From an uncultured Muribaculaceae bacterium (lineage in GTDB: Bacteria; Bacteroidota; Bacteroidia; Bacteroidales; Muribaculaceae): DNA of 64,000 nt. Below are positions 9,016 to 18,422 of this stretch, one piece after another. Location of the stretch: the NCBI GenBank assembly GCA_910583525.1, contig CAJTXL010000011.1, positions 18,577 to 82,576 of the forward strand. The letters are read 5' to 3'. Each line of letters opens with the position of its first letter. Positions within the stretch are counted from its first letter, which is position 1. The position numbers and the translations under genes are program-made. A model generated the notes under the pieces. That model was given only the letters and a program-made list of their open reading frames with translations, was not told where the DNA came from and ran no database searches.

Positions 9016-10518
9016 TTATTTGACCTCGGCCAATAGCTTTTTGCCTTTCTCGATGGCTTCGTCGATGGTTCCGACATTGAGGAATGCCTGTTCGGGGTAT
9101 TCGTCCATTTCGCCAGAAAGAATCATCTTGAAGCCGCGTATGGTTTCGCTGAGCGGCACCATCACGCCGGGAAGACCTGTGAACTGCTCGGCCACATGGA
9201 AGGGCTGCGAGAGGAAGCGCTGTGCGCGGCGTGCACGGGCAACAACGAGTTTGTCATCGTCTGAAAGCTCGTCGACACCGAGAATGGCGATGATGTCCTG
9301 AAGCTCGTTATACTTCTGAAGGAGCTGTTTTACGGCCTGTGCGGTCTCGTAGTGTTCCTGCCCGATGATATTGGGGTCGAGAATACGCGAAGTCGATTCA
9401 AGCGGGTCTACGGCCGGGTAGATGCCCAGCTCGGCGATTTTACGCGAAAGCACCGTTGTAGCGTCGAGGAAGCTGAAGGTCGTTGCCGGTGCCGGGTCGG
9501 TAAGGTCGTCGGCCGGCACATAGATGGCCTGCACCGAAGTGATTGAGCCGTTCTTGGTCGATGTGATACGCTCCTGGAGAGCGCCCATTTCCGAAGCAAG
9601 CGTGGGCTGGTAGCCTACAGCCGACGGCATACGGCCAAGAAGAGCCGACACCTCGGAACCTGCCTGAGTGAAACGGAAGATGTTGTCGATGAAAAGCAGC
9701 ACGTCTTTGCCGCCGGCACCCTGGTCGCGGAACTGTTCGGCCACGGTGAGACCCGAAAGCGCCACACGCAGACGTGCGCCCGGCGGCTCGTTCATCTGAC
9801 CGAATACGAGTGTTGCCTGAGAATCCTTGAGGTGTTCGACATCGACGTCGCCGAGATTCCACTCGCCGCGTTCCATGCCCTCCTTGAACTTGTCGCCATA
9901 CTTCATGACGCCGCTCTCAATCATTTCGCGGAGCAGGTCGTTGCCCTCACGGGTACGTTCGCCCACACCGGTGAACACCGAGAACCCGTCGTGCCCTTTG
10001 GCGATGTTGTTTATAAGCTCCATGATGAGCACGGTCTTGCCCACGCCGGCGCCGCCGAACAGACCTATTTTGCCGCCTTTGCTGTAAGGCTCAAGAAGGT
10101 CGATGACCTTGATGCCGGTCGCGAGAATTTCGGTGCCTATCGTAAGGTCTTCGAACTCGGGCGCAGGCTGGTGTATGGAGCGCAGGTTCTCACGCTTGAG
10201 AGCCGGCAGTTTGTCGATAGCCTCACCTACCACATTGAGCAGACGGCCTTTTACCTGTTCGCCCGTCGGCACGGCAATAGGACGCTCGAGGTTGGTTACG
10301 GGAAGTCCGCGGCGCAGGCCGTCGGTGCTTTCCATTGCTACACAGCGCACGGTGTCCTCGCCTATGTGCTGCTCGACTTCGAGTATTAGTTCGGTGCCGT
10401 CTTCACGGTCGATTTTTAAAGCGGTATAAATCGGGGGGATGATTGAGCCTTCGCCTTCGAAGCTTACGTCGACCACCGGCCCGATTACTTGTGCGATTTT
10501 GCCTTTGTTATCGCTCAT
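9016..10518 (-). CDS. atpD: F1 ATP synthase beta subunit
   Basis: This 500-residue protein is the catalytic subunit of F1. The Walker A loop GGAGVGKT is near residue 155, the catalytic Glu lies in GVGERTREGNDL, and the DELSDDD region (DELSEED in many species, next to the epsilon contact) is at about residue 398. It opens the ATP synthase block, 41 nt after the nuoH stop, with no promoter-like motif that I could find in the gap. Confidence 0.98.
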   Translation of the reverse strand: MSDNKGKIAQVIGPVVDVSFEGEGSIIPPIYTALKIDREDGTELILEVEQHIGEDTVRCVAMESTDGLRRGLPVTNLERPIAVPTGEQVKGRLLNVVGEAIDKLPALKRENLRSIHQPAPEFEDLTIGTEILATGIKVIDLLEPYSKGGKIGLFGGAGVGKTVLIMELINNIAKGHDGFSVFTGVGERTREGNDLLREMIESGVMKYGDKFKEGMERGEWNLGDVDVEHLKDSQATLVFGQMNEPPGARLRVALSGLTVAEQFRDQGAGGKDVLLFIDNIFRFTQAGSEVSALLGRMPSAVGYQPTLASEMGALQERITSTKNGSITSVQAIYVPADDLTDPAPATTFSFLDATTVLSRKIAELGIYPAVDPLESTSRILDPNIIGQEHYETAQAVKQLLQKYNELQDIIAILGVDELSDDDKLVVARARRAQRFLSQPFHVAEQFTGLPGVMVPLSETIRGFKMILSGEMDEYPEQAFLNVGTIDEAIEKGKKLLAEVK

Positions 10519-10559
10519 TGTCTGTGTGGGTTATCTTTAGTGAGGATTTTTGCGGTTGA

Positions 10560-11636
10560 TTAGAAGTGCCAGTTGAGCGTGATGATAAGCACCATCAGCA
10601 CAAGGTTGACAAGATTGATGGGCAGAAGATATTTCCACTCCAACGACAGCAGCTGGTCGATGCGCAGACGTGGGAATGTCCACTTGAACCAGATGATGAC
10701 GAACGAGAGGACGAAAGCCTTGCCCAGGAACCATATTACCGACGGGATATAATCCATGATATGGTTGAAGGCATCCCATCCGGGAATATGCAACGGCATC
10801 CATCCGCCGAAGAACAGGAGCGCGGCGACACCCGACACGATAAACAGGTTGAGGTACTCGGCAAGATAGAAGAAGCCGAAGTGCATACCCGAGTATTCTG
10901 TGTGGTAGCCGGCTGTAAGCTCGCTCTCGGCCTCGGGAAGGTCGAACGGGCCGCGGTTGGTTTCTGCCGTGCCTGCAATCATATAGATGACAAATGCTAT
11001 AAGAGCCGGAATGTGGCCTTTGAATATGAACCACAAATCCTGCTGCTCGGCAACGATGCCTTCGACCGACATCGTTCCGGCAAGGCACACCATCGTTATT
11101 ACCGAGAGGCCTATCGAAAGCTCATAGCTCACCATCTGTGCGCCCGAACGGAGCGAGCCGATAAGTGTGAACTTGTTGTTCGACGACCAACCGGCAAGCA
11201 GAATACCCAGCACGCCGATAGACGACACGGCGATGAGGAAGAATATGCCTATGTTGAAGTTGATGATTTGCAGACCGTTGCCCCACGGAAGCACCGCAAA
11301 GGCGAGCATCGACGCGATTATCACCAGATAAGGCGCCAACCCGAAGAGAAAGCGGTCAATATGATTGAGATGTATAATCTCTTTAATGAGCATCTTGAAC
11401 ATATCGGCGAAGCTCTGGAGAAGACCCCAGGGGCCGACACGGTTCGGGCCGAGGCGGCACTGGAATGCCGCACAGAGCTTGCGCTCGTAGTATATATAGA
11501 AAAGAGCCAACAAAGCATAGACGAGCAACAGCCCGACGCCGATAAGGAGACATTCAACCGTAACGGTTAGCCATCCGGGCATGAACGAACGGAGCGAGTT
11601 GTCGAGCCACGTTGTGATGAAAGATAAATCTTGCAT
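10560..11636 (-). CDS. nuoH: NADH-quinone oxidoreductase subunit H
   Basis: This 358-residue membrane protein is the quinone-site subunit of complex I. Conserved features are RLGPNRVGPWGLLQSFAD near residue 60 and the acidic loop FDLPEAESELTAGYHTEYSG near residue 220, which lines the quinone tunnel. About eight membrane helices are visible. It follows nuoCD by 49 nt and is the last nuo gene before the atp block. Confidence 0.97.
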   Translation of the reverse strand: MQDLSFITTWLDNSLRSFMPGWLTVTVECLLIGVGLLLVYALLALFYIYYERKLCAAFQCRLGPNRVGPWGLLQSFADMFKMLIKEIIHLNHIDRFLFGLAPYLVIIASMLAFAVLPWGNGLQIINFNIGIFFLIAVSSIGVLGILLAGWSSNNKFTLIGSLRSGAQMVSYELSIGLSVITMVCLAGTMSVEGIVAEQQDLWFIFKGHIPALIAFVIYMIAGTAETNRGPFDLPEAESELTAGYHTEYSGMHFGFFYLAEYLNLFIVSGVAALLFFGGWMPLHIPGWDAFNHIMDYIPSVIWFLGKAFVLSFVIIWFKWTFPRLRIDQLLSLEWKYLLPINLVNLVLMVLIITLNWHF

Positions 11637-11685
11637 AGTGCTTATTGATTACTGAATGCTGTGTTTCGGATTGGTTTAGCGCCGG

Positions 11686-13317
11686 TCAACGGTCGATGTC
11701 GGGCACGATATAGTCGAGCGAACCGCCGATTGTGATAAGGTCGGCAATCTTCTGTCCGCGTGTTATATGGTCGACCACGCAAGCCTGCGGCAGGCACGGG
11801 GGTGCGATTTTGAGGCGGTAGGGCTTGGCCGAGCCGTCACTTTCAAGATAGAGGCCGAAAGCGCCGCGACAGCCTTCAGTGAGCTGGAACCAGCTGCCCA
11901 CGGGCAGTTTGAGGAGCTTGGGCACCTTGACGCAGTATTCTCCGTCGGGAATGTTGTCGACAAGCTGTGCAAGTATTTTTGCAGACTCTTCGATTTCGCG
12001 TAGACGGCATTTGAAACGGGCCATCGAATCGCCTTCAGTAGCCACGACTTCTTCAAAATCGAGTTCGGGATAGATGCTGTAGGGCTGCAGTTTGCGCATG
12101 TCGCATGCCCAACCCGAAGCGCGGCCCGAGGGGCCTGTCACGCCGTAGGCGATGGCATCTTCACGTGTAAGGTGGCCTACGCCGACAAGACGGTTCTTGG
12201 CGATAACGTTGCCGGTGAATATTTCGTTGTATTCCTTGAGGTTTTTGGGGATTACAGCCAGAAGCGCTTTGACATCGTCGACGAAATCGGGAGCGAGGTC
12301 CTGCATGACACCGCCTATGCAATCGTAGTTGAAGGTCATGCGTGCGCCGCAAGTCTTCTCCATGATGTCGAGAATCTGCTCACGCACACGCAGTGTATAG
12401 AACAGCATCGTCGTTGCACCGAGGTCCATGCAGTAGGTGCCAATGAAGAGGCAGTGCGAGGCGATACGCGACAGCTCGTCCATCATGACACGGATTACCT
12501 GCGCGCGTCGGCTGATTTCGATGCCTGCGGCCTTTTCGATGAGCATGCACAGGGCATGGTGGTAGTTGTGGGCCGAGAAATAGTCCATACGGTCCATAAA
12601 GTGGAGCGTCTGCGGATATGCAAGATTTTCGCAAAGCTTCTCGATGCCGCGGTGGATATATCCGCAGTAGACGTCGATTTTCTTGATTGTCTCGCCGTCG
12701 ACAGCCGTACGGAAACGGAGCACACCGTGCGTCGCCGGATGCTGCGGACCAATGTTGACCACGAAATCTTCTTTTTCGAATATGCGTTTTTGTTGCTTGT
12801 CGAGCTTGCCGTCGGCATCGACGGTGTATACGTCGGTGAAGTCGGACTGACGCTCGCTTTCGGTGCTGATGGGGTTCAGCGACGGGTCCTGGTCGTAATC
12901 TTTGCGTAGGGGATATCCTACCCAGTCGATGTTGAGGAAGAGGCGGCGCATGTCGGGGTTGCCGGTGAAGACGATGCCGAAGAAATCGTATACTTCGCGC
13001 TCGTATGTCACGGCCACGGCCCACACATCGGCAACAGATGCGATATGGGGCTGGTTGCGGTCGCCCTCGGCGAGCACTTTGACGCCGATTATTTTGTTGT
13101 GCACGGTCGACATGAGGTAATAGATGCAACCGAGGTTCTCGGTCCAGTCCATGCCTACGATGGTTACAAGGTAGTCCATCTTGATGTCGGCGTCGTCGCG
13201 CAAGGCTACGGCCATCTCATGCCACTGGGCATTGGCAATAGTAACCACTGGAGTGGTGTCGCCCTCGATGACAGCCTGAGGGAACAGTTTGCTTATCTTT
13301 TCGGTGATGTTAGCCAT
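11686..13317 (-). CDS. nuoCD: NADH-quinone oxidoreductase subunits C and D, fused
   Basis: This 543-residue protein joins NuoC (about residues 1-160, including YEREVYDFFGIVFTGNPDMR) to NuoD (about residue 185 onward, starting NIGPQHPATHGVLRF). The NuoD part binds quinone together with NuoB, and the HPATHG motif carries the quinone-site His. The C-terminal DPVFGEVD-type ending is replaced by a related VPDIDR end. The fusion is common in Bacteroidetes and Proteobacteria. Gaps to neighbours are 24 and 49 nt. Confidence 0.97.
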   Translation of the reverse strand: MANITEKISKLFPQAVIEGDTTPVVTIANAQWHEMAVALRDDADIKMDYLVTIVGMDWTENLGCIYYLMSTVHNKIIGVKVLAEGDRNQPHIASVADVWAVAVTYEREVYDFFGIVFTGNPDMRRLFLNIDWVGYPLRKDYDQDPSLNPISTESERQSDFTDVYTVDADGKLDKQQKRIFEKEDFVVNIGPQHPATHGVLRFRTAVDGETIKKIDVYCGYIHRGIEKLCENLAYPQTLHFMDRMDYFSAHNYHHALCMLIEKAAGIEISRRAQVIRVMMDELSRIASHCLFIGTYCMDLGATTMLFYTLRVREQILDIMEKTCGARMTFNYDCIGGVMQDLAPDFVDDVKALLAVIPKNLKEYNEIFTGNVIAKNRLVGVGHLTREDAIAYGVTGPSGRASGWACDMRKLQPYSIYPELDFEEVVATEGDSMARFKCRLREIEESAKILAQLVDNIPDGEYCVKVPKLLKLPVGSWFQLTEGCRGAFGLYLESDGSAKPYRLKIAPPCLPQACVVDHITRGQKIADLITIGGSLDYIVPDIDR

Positions 13318-13341
13318 AATGTAAAAAGATGTCGGTGAGGG

Positions 13342-13950
13342 TTAGTCTTCGACGCCGTCGACGGGATGTGCGGCAAGGAACTCTTTGAGTTTCTCCTGAC
13401 GGTTAACACCGCCGAAGAAGCGCTCTACCTTGATTTTACGCGACAACTGCATGATGCCGTAAATCATTGCTTCGGGGCGCGGAGGACAGCCGGGCACGAA
13501 CACGTCGACAGGCACGATGTCCTCGATGCCTTTCGCCACATGGTAGCTGTTGCGGAACGGGCCGCCCGAAATGGCGCACGATCCGCAGGCTATCACATAC
13601 TTAGGCTCGGCAAGCTGGTCGTAGAGGCGGCGGAACACCGGCACCATGCGGTTGACGATAGTACCGGCCACCATCATGAAGTCGGCCTGACGTGGCGACG
13701 AACGTGCCACTTCCCAACCGAAACGGGCCATGTCGAAACGGGCGGCGCCCAACGACACGAATTCGATGCCGCAGCAGCTTGTGGCAAACGTCAGAGGCCA
13801 TATCGAGTTGGAGCGGCCCCAATTGATGAGCTTGTCGAGCGAACCCACTATTACGTTGGTTCCGCTCTCCTGCAGCTCTTTTACGAGCGATTCGATATAC
13901 TCGTTATCTTTCCACGCCTCGTAGGGCATGCTTTTTGTTGTTACTTCCAT
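13342..13950 (-). CDS. nuoB: NADH-quinone oxidoreductase subunit B
   Basis: This 202-residue protein holds the terminal [4Fe-4S] cluster N2 that reduces quinone. The ligands are visible as the tandem Cys of TSCCGIEF, the Cys of ACGSCAISGG and the Cys of VPGCPPRPEA. The start at 13950 overlaps the nuoA stop by 10 nt; an in-frame ATG at 13929 is an alternative start. Order and spacing are standard. Confidence 0.97.
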   Translation of the reverse strand: MEVTTKSMPYEAWKDNEYIESLVKELQESGTNVIVGSLDKLINWGRSNSIWPLTFATSCCGIEFVSLGAARFDMARFGWEVARSSPRQADFMMVAGTIVNRMVPVFRRLYDQLAEPKYVIACGSCAISGGPFRNSYHVAKGIEDIVPVDVFVPGCPPRPEAMIYGIMQLSRKIKVERFFGGVNRQEKLKEFLAAHPVDGVED

Positions 13951-14321
13951 TCAAGAGCTCCTTTCCGCCAGGCATATACAAGACCCAGCACCAAGATGCC
14001 GAAGAACACGGCAATGCTTAACAAACCGGCGACGCCGAGTTCGCGCATCCTCACCGCCCAGGGGAAGAGGAATACTGTTTCGACGTCGAACATAAGGAAC
14101 AGGATTGCAAAGAGGTAATAGCCGACCTTAAACTGCGACATACTCTCGCCTCGGGTGGGAATGCCGCACTCGTAGGCCTCTCCTTTCTGAGGGTTGAACG
14201 ACCTCGGCGAAATCATTTTGGCAATCCAAAGAGCCAAAAAGACCAAGGCGGCACCCGTCAGGAGCGCGGTGATGCCGAGCAGGCCGTTGTTCTCAATTCC
14301 AAAAATGGCTGACGATATCAT
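13941..14321 (-). CDS. nuoA: NADH-quinone oxidoreductase subunit A
   Basis: This 126-residue protein with three membrane helices is NuoA. Conserved pieces are PYECGIP-like YECGIPTRGESMSQFKVGYY and the FDVETVFLFPWAV helix. I use the ATG at 14321. The frame stays open upstream to 14459, but that extension is hydrophilic, lacks NuoA similarity and covers the leader RNA. This is the first gene of the whole nuo-atp-nuo series. Confidence 0.95.
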   Translation of the reverse strand: MISSAIFGIENNGLLGITALLTGAALVFLALWIAKMISPRSFNPQKGEAYECGIPTRGESMSQFKVGYYLFAILFLMFDVETVFLFPWAVRMRELGVAGLLSIAVFFGILVLGLVYAWRKGALEWK

Positions 14322-14357
14322 ATTGTTAGTTGTTAATTTCCATTGCTTAAGGAAATG

Positions 14358-14434
14358 GCAGGCATCGGCTGCCGCAGAACGGCATCGGCGCACCAAATCC
14401 ATGATTGACAATGCGTTGCCCTTGCGATGCCTGC
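14358..14434 (-). promoter_or_regulatory. Inverted repeat in the nuoA leader
   Basis: In the transcript upstream of nuoA, GCAGGCATCG (14425-14434) can pair perfectly with CGATGCCTGC (14358-14367), leaving a 57-nt loop. It falls between the predicted promoter and the nuoA start, so the long operon begins with a structured leader. Function is unknown. Confidence 0.4.
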
Positions 14435-14467
14435 ACAAAGACAAGGACAGCAGCTTCAATCGCAGCG

Positions 14468-14475
14468 CAAAGGTA
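14468..14475 (-). promoter_or_regulatory. Candidate -7 box of the nuo-atp operon
   Basis: On the minus strand the sequence reads TACCTTTG, the Bacteroidetes -7 consensus TAnnTTTG. A good -33 TTTG at the expected distance is not evident. Initiation here would give a leader of about 140 nt before nuoA. Confidence 0.5.
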
Positions 14476-14520
14476 GTGATTTTTACCCGAATAACCGAAC
14501 CATTTGTAAAAAAACTTTTA

Positions 14521-14852
14521 GAGGTTGTTTAAAAACAGATGTTAATCGACAGGCCGAAAAATTTGAAGCGGATTGTGTTCTGCGATGATGGAGCATAGCG
14601 TGCTATGCGACTGAAGAGCAGGGCGCAAGACGCTCAAAGTTTTCGGAGGCGTTGCATTTATTTTTTCGCGTAATACATAACTTATTATATCTTCATCGGT
14701 TGTTTTTAACATTGCTTCGTTCTTGGTGTCTTTTTGTTAACTTGCCCATTGCTCGTCGGTCGCATGGGAACCGCCATGCTCGCTCCTCGCAATGTGCAAT
14801 TTAAGCAAAAATACACCAACCTGTCGGTTAACATATGTTTTTAAACAACCTC
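14521..14852. mobile_element. 332 bp MITE-like element with 33 bp inverted ends
   Basis: The left end (14521-14553) and the reverse complement of the right end (14820-14852) agree at 31 of 33 positions, starting GAGGTTGTTTAAAAACA. TTA flanks both sides and could be a 3 bp target duplication or an extension of the repeat. The interior has no convincing ORF; it holds short palindromes such as GCATAGC-GT-GCTATGC near 14593-14612. This fits a non-autonomous transposable element inserted between the divergent nuoA and lipoprotein promoters. No second copy is in the window. Confidence 0.6.
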
Positions 14853-14913
14853 TTAACACACGGGCAAAAACACCCTTTGATAAAAACATATCAGAAACCG
14901 ACCCGATTTTTTA

Positions 14914-14945
14914 TTTGGCTATAAGCGAAAAGTTGTGTATCTTTG
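14914..14945 (+). promoter_or_regulatory. Promoter of the lipoprotein-TonB receptor operon
   Basis: TTTG at 14914-14917 and TATCTTTG at 14938-14945 are separated by 20 nt, an excellent Bacteroidetes promoter. It would give a leader of about 95 nt before the ATG at 15048. Confidence 0.7.
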
Positions 14946-15047
14946 CCGCCGTTAAACATTTCCATCAACAATAACGGTTCAAATAACCGCAATTTGTTTC
15001 CACGACCATTATCACTCACATTTTATAATTTCAACAAAATCAATCCG

Positions 15048-16388
15048 ATGAAACTTTTCAAAGCTTTCGCTTATGCTTTCGTGGCAGCAGCCGCATTCGG
15101 CTTGGCCGCCTGCGGAGACGACGACCCCAAAGAACCCGGCACAGACCCCGTACCCGACGGGCCTGACGAACCGGCCGTAGAAGGCGTACTCTCACCCGAA
15201 GAATCGAAAGAGTACATCGAAGAGACCGCGCTCCAGTTCATGAACCTCTTCAATGCCAACGACCAAAAGCCTCTCGCCGACCTCGCCGACTACATCAACA
15301 CCAACTACACCGACCTTGAAGCCCCTGAAGAATGGGCCGACATCATAGGCGACGACGAAAACTACGGCCCCTACTATTCGCCTGACGCAATTGCCAAGGC
15401 AATCAAGGAAGCTGTCAACACAGGCAACTACACCGCCATTGCACGTGCAGCCGAAAACGTTTACCGCTTCAGCGACTTCACCGGCGTGTTCGAACCGTCG
15501 AACGGTCAATGGGTAAAGACGGGAAAAAGCTCCGACATCGTCTTCATTTTCCAAGGCCCCAAAGGCAAATGCGAGCTTAAGGCGGCCGCAAACGGCGAAT
15601 GGGACTATAACTACACCGACGAATACTACCCTGAGGACAACTTCACCGTAAAAGTGCCCAAACAGCTCAACGTAACACTCACCGAAGGCTCCGAAACCCT
15701 TGTAAACGCCACTATCGACAACAACGTGAACATTTCAGGCCAGACAATCTATGTAAAGGCCGACGTCAAAGCCGCCAACATCCATGCCATAGCCGAAATC
15801 AACGGCACCGGCAGCAAAATCACCGAGACCCAGGCTTTGGCCATCGGCGGCAAGACTTATCAGACATCAGAAGCCACAATCAACGGCTCGAAGATGCTTG
15901 ACCCGGAAACTCTCAACGCCATTGCCGAAGAAGAAATCGCCATCGACAAAGTATTCAAAAACGCCGAGGCAAAGGCTACGCTCATGAACCGCGTATTCGT
16001 GAACGCCACCGCCAAAAACTTCGGAGCACTTGCCGAAATCGACACATACTTCGACAACTGGGTATGGGACGACAATAGCAATAACTATATTGAACAGACA
16101 AAAGACGACGCCGAAAGGCTCTGCAAACAAAGCTGCAAGGTAATCAATGACAATGTCAAAGGCGAAATACGCTATGCAGGCAACAGCGCCGTACAGGCTA
16201 CAGTCGAGGCATACCCATACTACTATGATGACCCCTACTACTGGGATTGGGAAGTAAGCGCACGCGTGAAATATGCCGACGGCTCGTCGCAGTCGTTCGA
16301 CGAACTGCTCGACAACACCGACTTCACCAAAGTCGAGAACAAGTGGAACTCGCTCGTACGCGCATACAAGAACCTCTTCGATTTTTAA
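15048..16388 (+). CDS. Exported lipoprotein of unknown function
   Basis: The ATG at 15048 starts a lipoprotein signal (MKLFKAFAYAFVAAAAFGLAAC) with lipobox LAAC, followed by the acidic, Pro-rich linker DDDPKEPGTDPVPDGPDEP common in surface-exposed Bacteroidetes lipoproteins. The mature part of about 425 residues is acidic and Asn/Ala-rich with no motif I recognise. It is the first gene of an apparent operon with the TonB receptor (gap of 1 nt) and the DUF4249 protein, so a role at the outer membrane is likely. The frame is open upstream to 14943, but only the 15048 start gives a signal peptide. Confidence 0.85.
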   Translation: MKLFKAFAYAFVAAAAFGLAACGDDDPKEPGTDPVPDGPDEPAVEGVLSPEESKEYIEETALQFMNLFNANDQKPLADLADYINTNYTDLEAPEEWADIIGDDENYGPYYSPDAIAKAIKEAVNTGNYTAIARAAENVYRFSDFTGVFEPSNGQWVKTGKSSDIVFIFQGPKGKCELKAAANGEWDYNYTDEYYPEDNFTVKVPKQLNVTLTEGSETLVNATIDNNVNISGQTIYVKADVKAANIHAIAEINGTGSKITETQALAIGGKTYQTSEATINGSKMLDPETLNAIAEEEIAIDKVFKNAEAKATLMNRVFVNATAKNFGALAEIDTYFDNWVWDDNSNNYIEQTKDDAERLCKQSCKVINDNVKGEIRYAGNSAVQATVEAYPYYYDDPYYWDWEVSARVKYADGSSQSFDELLDNTDFTKVENKWNSLVRAYKNLFDF

Positions 16389-16389
16389 A

Positions 16390-18417
16390 TTGAACCATAC
16401 AAGGCAACTATTATTGCTACTGCTGACAGTGTCGGGCAGCGCCACGGCGGCGCAGCCCGACACTGTTGCCCTTAAAGAAGTCGAAGTGCTGTCGGACCGT
16501 ACGACAGCGCCTCCACGCGTTTACCGCGACGGCAGCCTCAACTTCAACAGCGCCAACATCGACATGATGCCCCGGACGCTCGGCGAAGCCGACCCCCTCA
16601 ATTACATAAAACTGCTGCCGGGAGTAAACACCATCAGCGACTACAGCGCCGGCGTCGCCATCGACGGCATGAACTATGCCAACAACCTCTATACACTCAC
16701 AGGCATCCCGGTGCACTTCCCATATCACTTCGGAGGAGTATTCTCGACATTCAACACATCGGTATATCCCGACATCAAAGTACTCAAAAGCATACGCGGC
16801 GCTTCGGCACCAGACTACATAGGCGGCATAGTGTCTGTCAGCCCAAGTTCTGCAAGACCCGAACGATGCCATGCGAAGCTCAATCTGGGCATGACGGCAT
16901 CGACCATCGATGCCACCGTGCCGATAGGGAATAAATTCACTATCGCGGCGGCGGCACGAATCAGTTACCTCAACCTGTTTTACGGCGACCTTCTCGGCAG
17001 CGAGGACACAAAAATCAGATACGGTTTCCACGACACCGACCTCTTGGCACGATGGAACATAGATGCCGCAAACACCGTCGAAGGCGCTTTCCACTACAAT
17101 GCCGACCGGCTGTCGTACGACGACAACGCCTTCGTGATGCTCACCTCTATGCACTGGCACAACACTCTCGGCGGCATCAGATGGCATTCTCGCCACAGCC
17201 GCTACGACATGAGCCACCACGTCTACCACTCGGCTTTCGCCAACACCTTGGGCGTCGACCTTCCTCAGCTCGGGCTGTCGGCAAAGGCAGAATTTGCCCA
17301 GACGGGCATCGAGGGAAAATTCAACACCGGCTTCGGCAAAGGGTTCTCGCTGACTGCCGCATACGTCGCACACCATTACTCCTACTCTCCGCAAAGCATC
17401 GGCTCATACGGGCTAAGCGGCATCGAACACACTCCGGCGCGGCATCTGCATGCCTGCCTCGGCGAAATATCGGCCGACCTACGCTATGCCCACCGCCTGT
17501 TCAAGCTGTCGGCCGGAGCAAAGGCGACACATTACCGCGCAAGCAAAGACGGCTACCGCACGACAGGCGCCGACCCATACATTTCTGTCCTGTTCGACCG
17601 CACCCGATGGTCGCTGTCGCTATACGCCGGTTCCGCGCGCCAATACATCCACCAGGTAGGACTATCTGAAATAGGCATGTCGTCGAACTTCAAGCTCGGC
17701 TCCGACGCCACCGTGCCGCCCGAACGCGTATGGACCTTGGCGGCCAACGGCACTTATACGCCATGGCGGCCGTTGAACCTGTCGGCCGACATCTATTACA
17801 AAAAAGTGTTCGACCAGCCCGAATACTCAAGCACCGTCCTCGAACTGACATCTCCGGGATATGTAGCCGAAGACTACATTTCGGTATACGACGGTTACAA
17901 CGCAGGCTTCAACGTAATGGCATCGTTCAGCCACCGAATTGTCAGCGCTACGGCATCGTACAGCTTCTGCCACGCGCGTCGGCACGACCCGGCGACAGGC
18001 CGGGATTTCACCGCAATCACCGAGATACGGCACAGTGCCAACGCCACGGCGGCATGGCACATCAACCGTCACTGGGACGCCAGCGCGACATTCACGCTCG
18101 CCTCGGGGCGCCCCTACACTCCAATCACAGCCATATATATGATAGGCGAACGAGTAATGATGGAATACGGCGACCGCAACTCGGCACGCATGCCGCTCTA
18201 CCATCGCCTCGACCTCGGAGCCGCATATATGTTCAACACTGGAGGCCGCTTTCCGCTCAAACACCGCATCGACCTCTCCATACTCAACGCATACAACCAT
18301 AAGAATATAGAAATATCGACTTTCACATACGAAACAGGCAATCAACGTTTCCGCCGTCGCGACATAGGCTCGCTCTACCGTATGCTGCCGTCGCTGAGCT
18401 ACACCATAACATTCTGA
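16390..18417 (+). CDS. TonB-dependent receptor-like outer membrane protein
   Basis: This is an outer membrane receptor of about 675 residues. The only start giving a signal peptide is the TTG at 16390, 1 nt after the lipoprotein stop (NHTRQLLLLLLTVSGSATA follows). A plug domain occupies roughly residues 40-165, with GVNTISDYSAGVAIDGMNYAN and a VLKSIRGASAPDYIGGIVSV strand. The rest is an alternating aromatic beta-barrel ending in Phe (SLSYTITF), as required for BAM insertion. The N-terminal carboxypeptidase-like domain of SusC proteins is absent. It likely works with the downstream DUF4249 lipoprotein; the substrate is unknown. Confidence 0.85.
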   Translation: MNHTRQLLLLLLTVSGSATAAQPDTVALKEVEVLSDRTTAPPRVYRDGSLNFNSANIDMMPRTLGEADPLNYIKLLPGVNTISDYSAGVAIDGMNYANNLYTLTGIPVHFPYHFGGVFSTFNTSVYPDIKVLKSIRGASAPDYIGGIVSVSPSSARPERCHAKLNLGMTASTIDATVPIGNKFTIAAAARISYLNLFYGDLLGSEDTKIRYGFHDTDLLARWNIDAANTVEGAFHYNADRLSYDDNAFVMLTSMHWHNTLGGIRWHSRHSRYDMSHHVYHSAFANTLGVDLPQLGLSAKAEFAQTGIEGKFNTGFGKGFSLTAAYVAHHYSYSPQSIGSYGLSGIEHTPARHLHACLGEISADLRYAHRLFKLSAGAKATHYRASKDGYRTTGADPYISVLFDRTRWSLSLYAGSARQYIHQVGLSEIGMSSNFKLGSDATVPPERVWTLAANGTYTPWRPLNLSADIYYKKVFDQPEYSSTVLELTSPGYVAEDYISVYDGYNAGFNVMASFSHRIVSATASYSFCHARRHDPATGRDFTAITEIRHSANATAAWHINRHWDASATFTLASGRPYTPITAIYMIGERVMMEYGDRNSARMPLYHRLDLGAAYMFNTGGRFPLKHRIDLSILNAYNHKNIEISTFTYETGNQRFRRRDIGSLYRMLPSLSYTITF

Positions 18418-18422
18418 CATCA

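Noticed and set aside
14322..14459. N-terminal extension of nuoA by 46 residues
   Set aside because: The extension is hydrophilic and Cys/Arg-rich, unlike any NuoA, and overlaps the leader structure. The ATG at 14321 gives the normal length.
15071..15554. Minus-strand ORFs opposite the lipoprotein
   Set aside because: They lack starts with ribosome-binding context and are Val/Gly-rich shadows of an Asn/Asp-rich gene.
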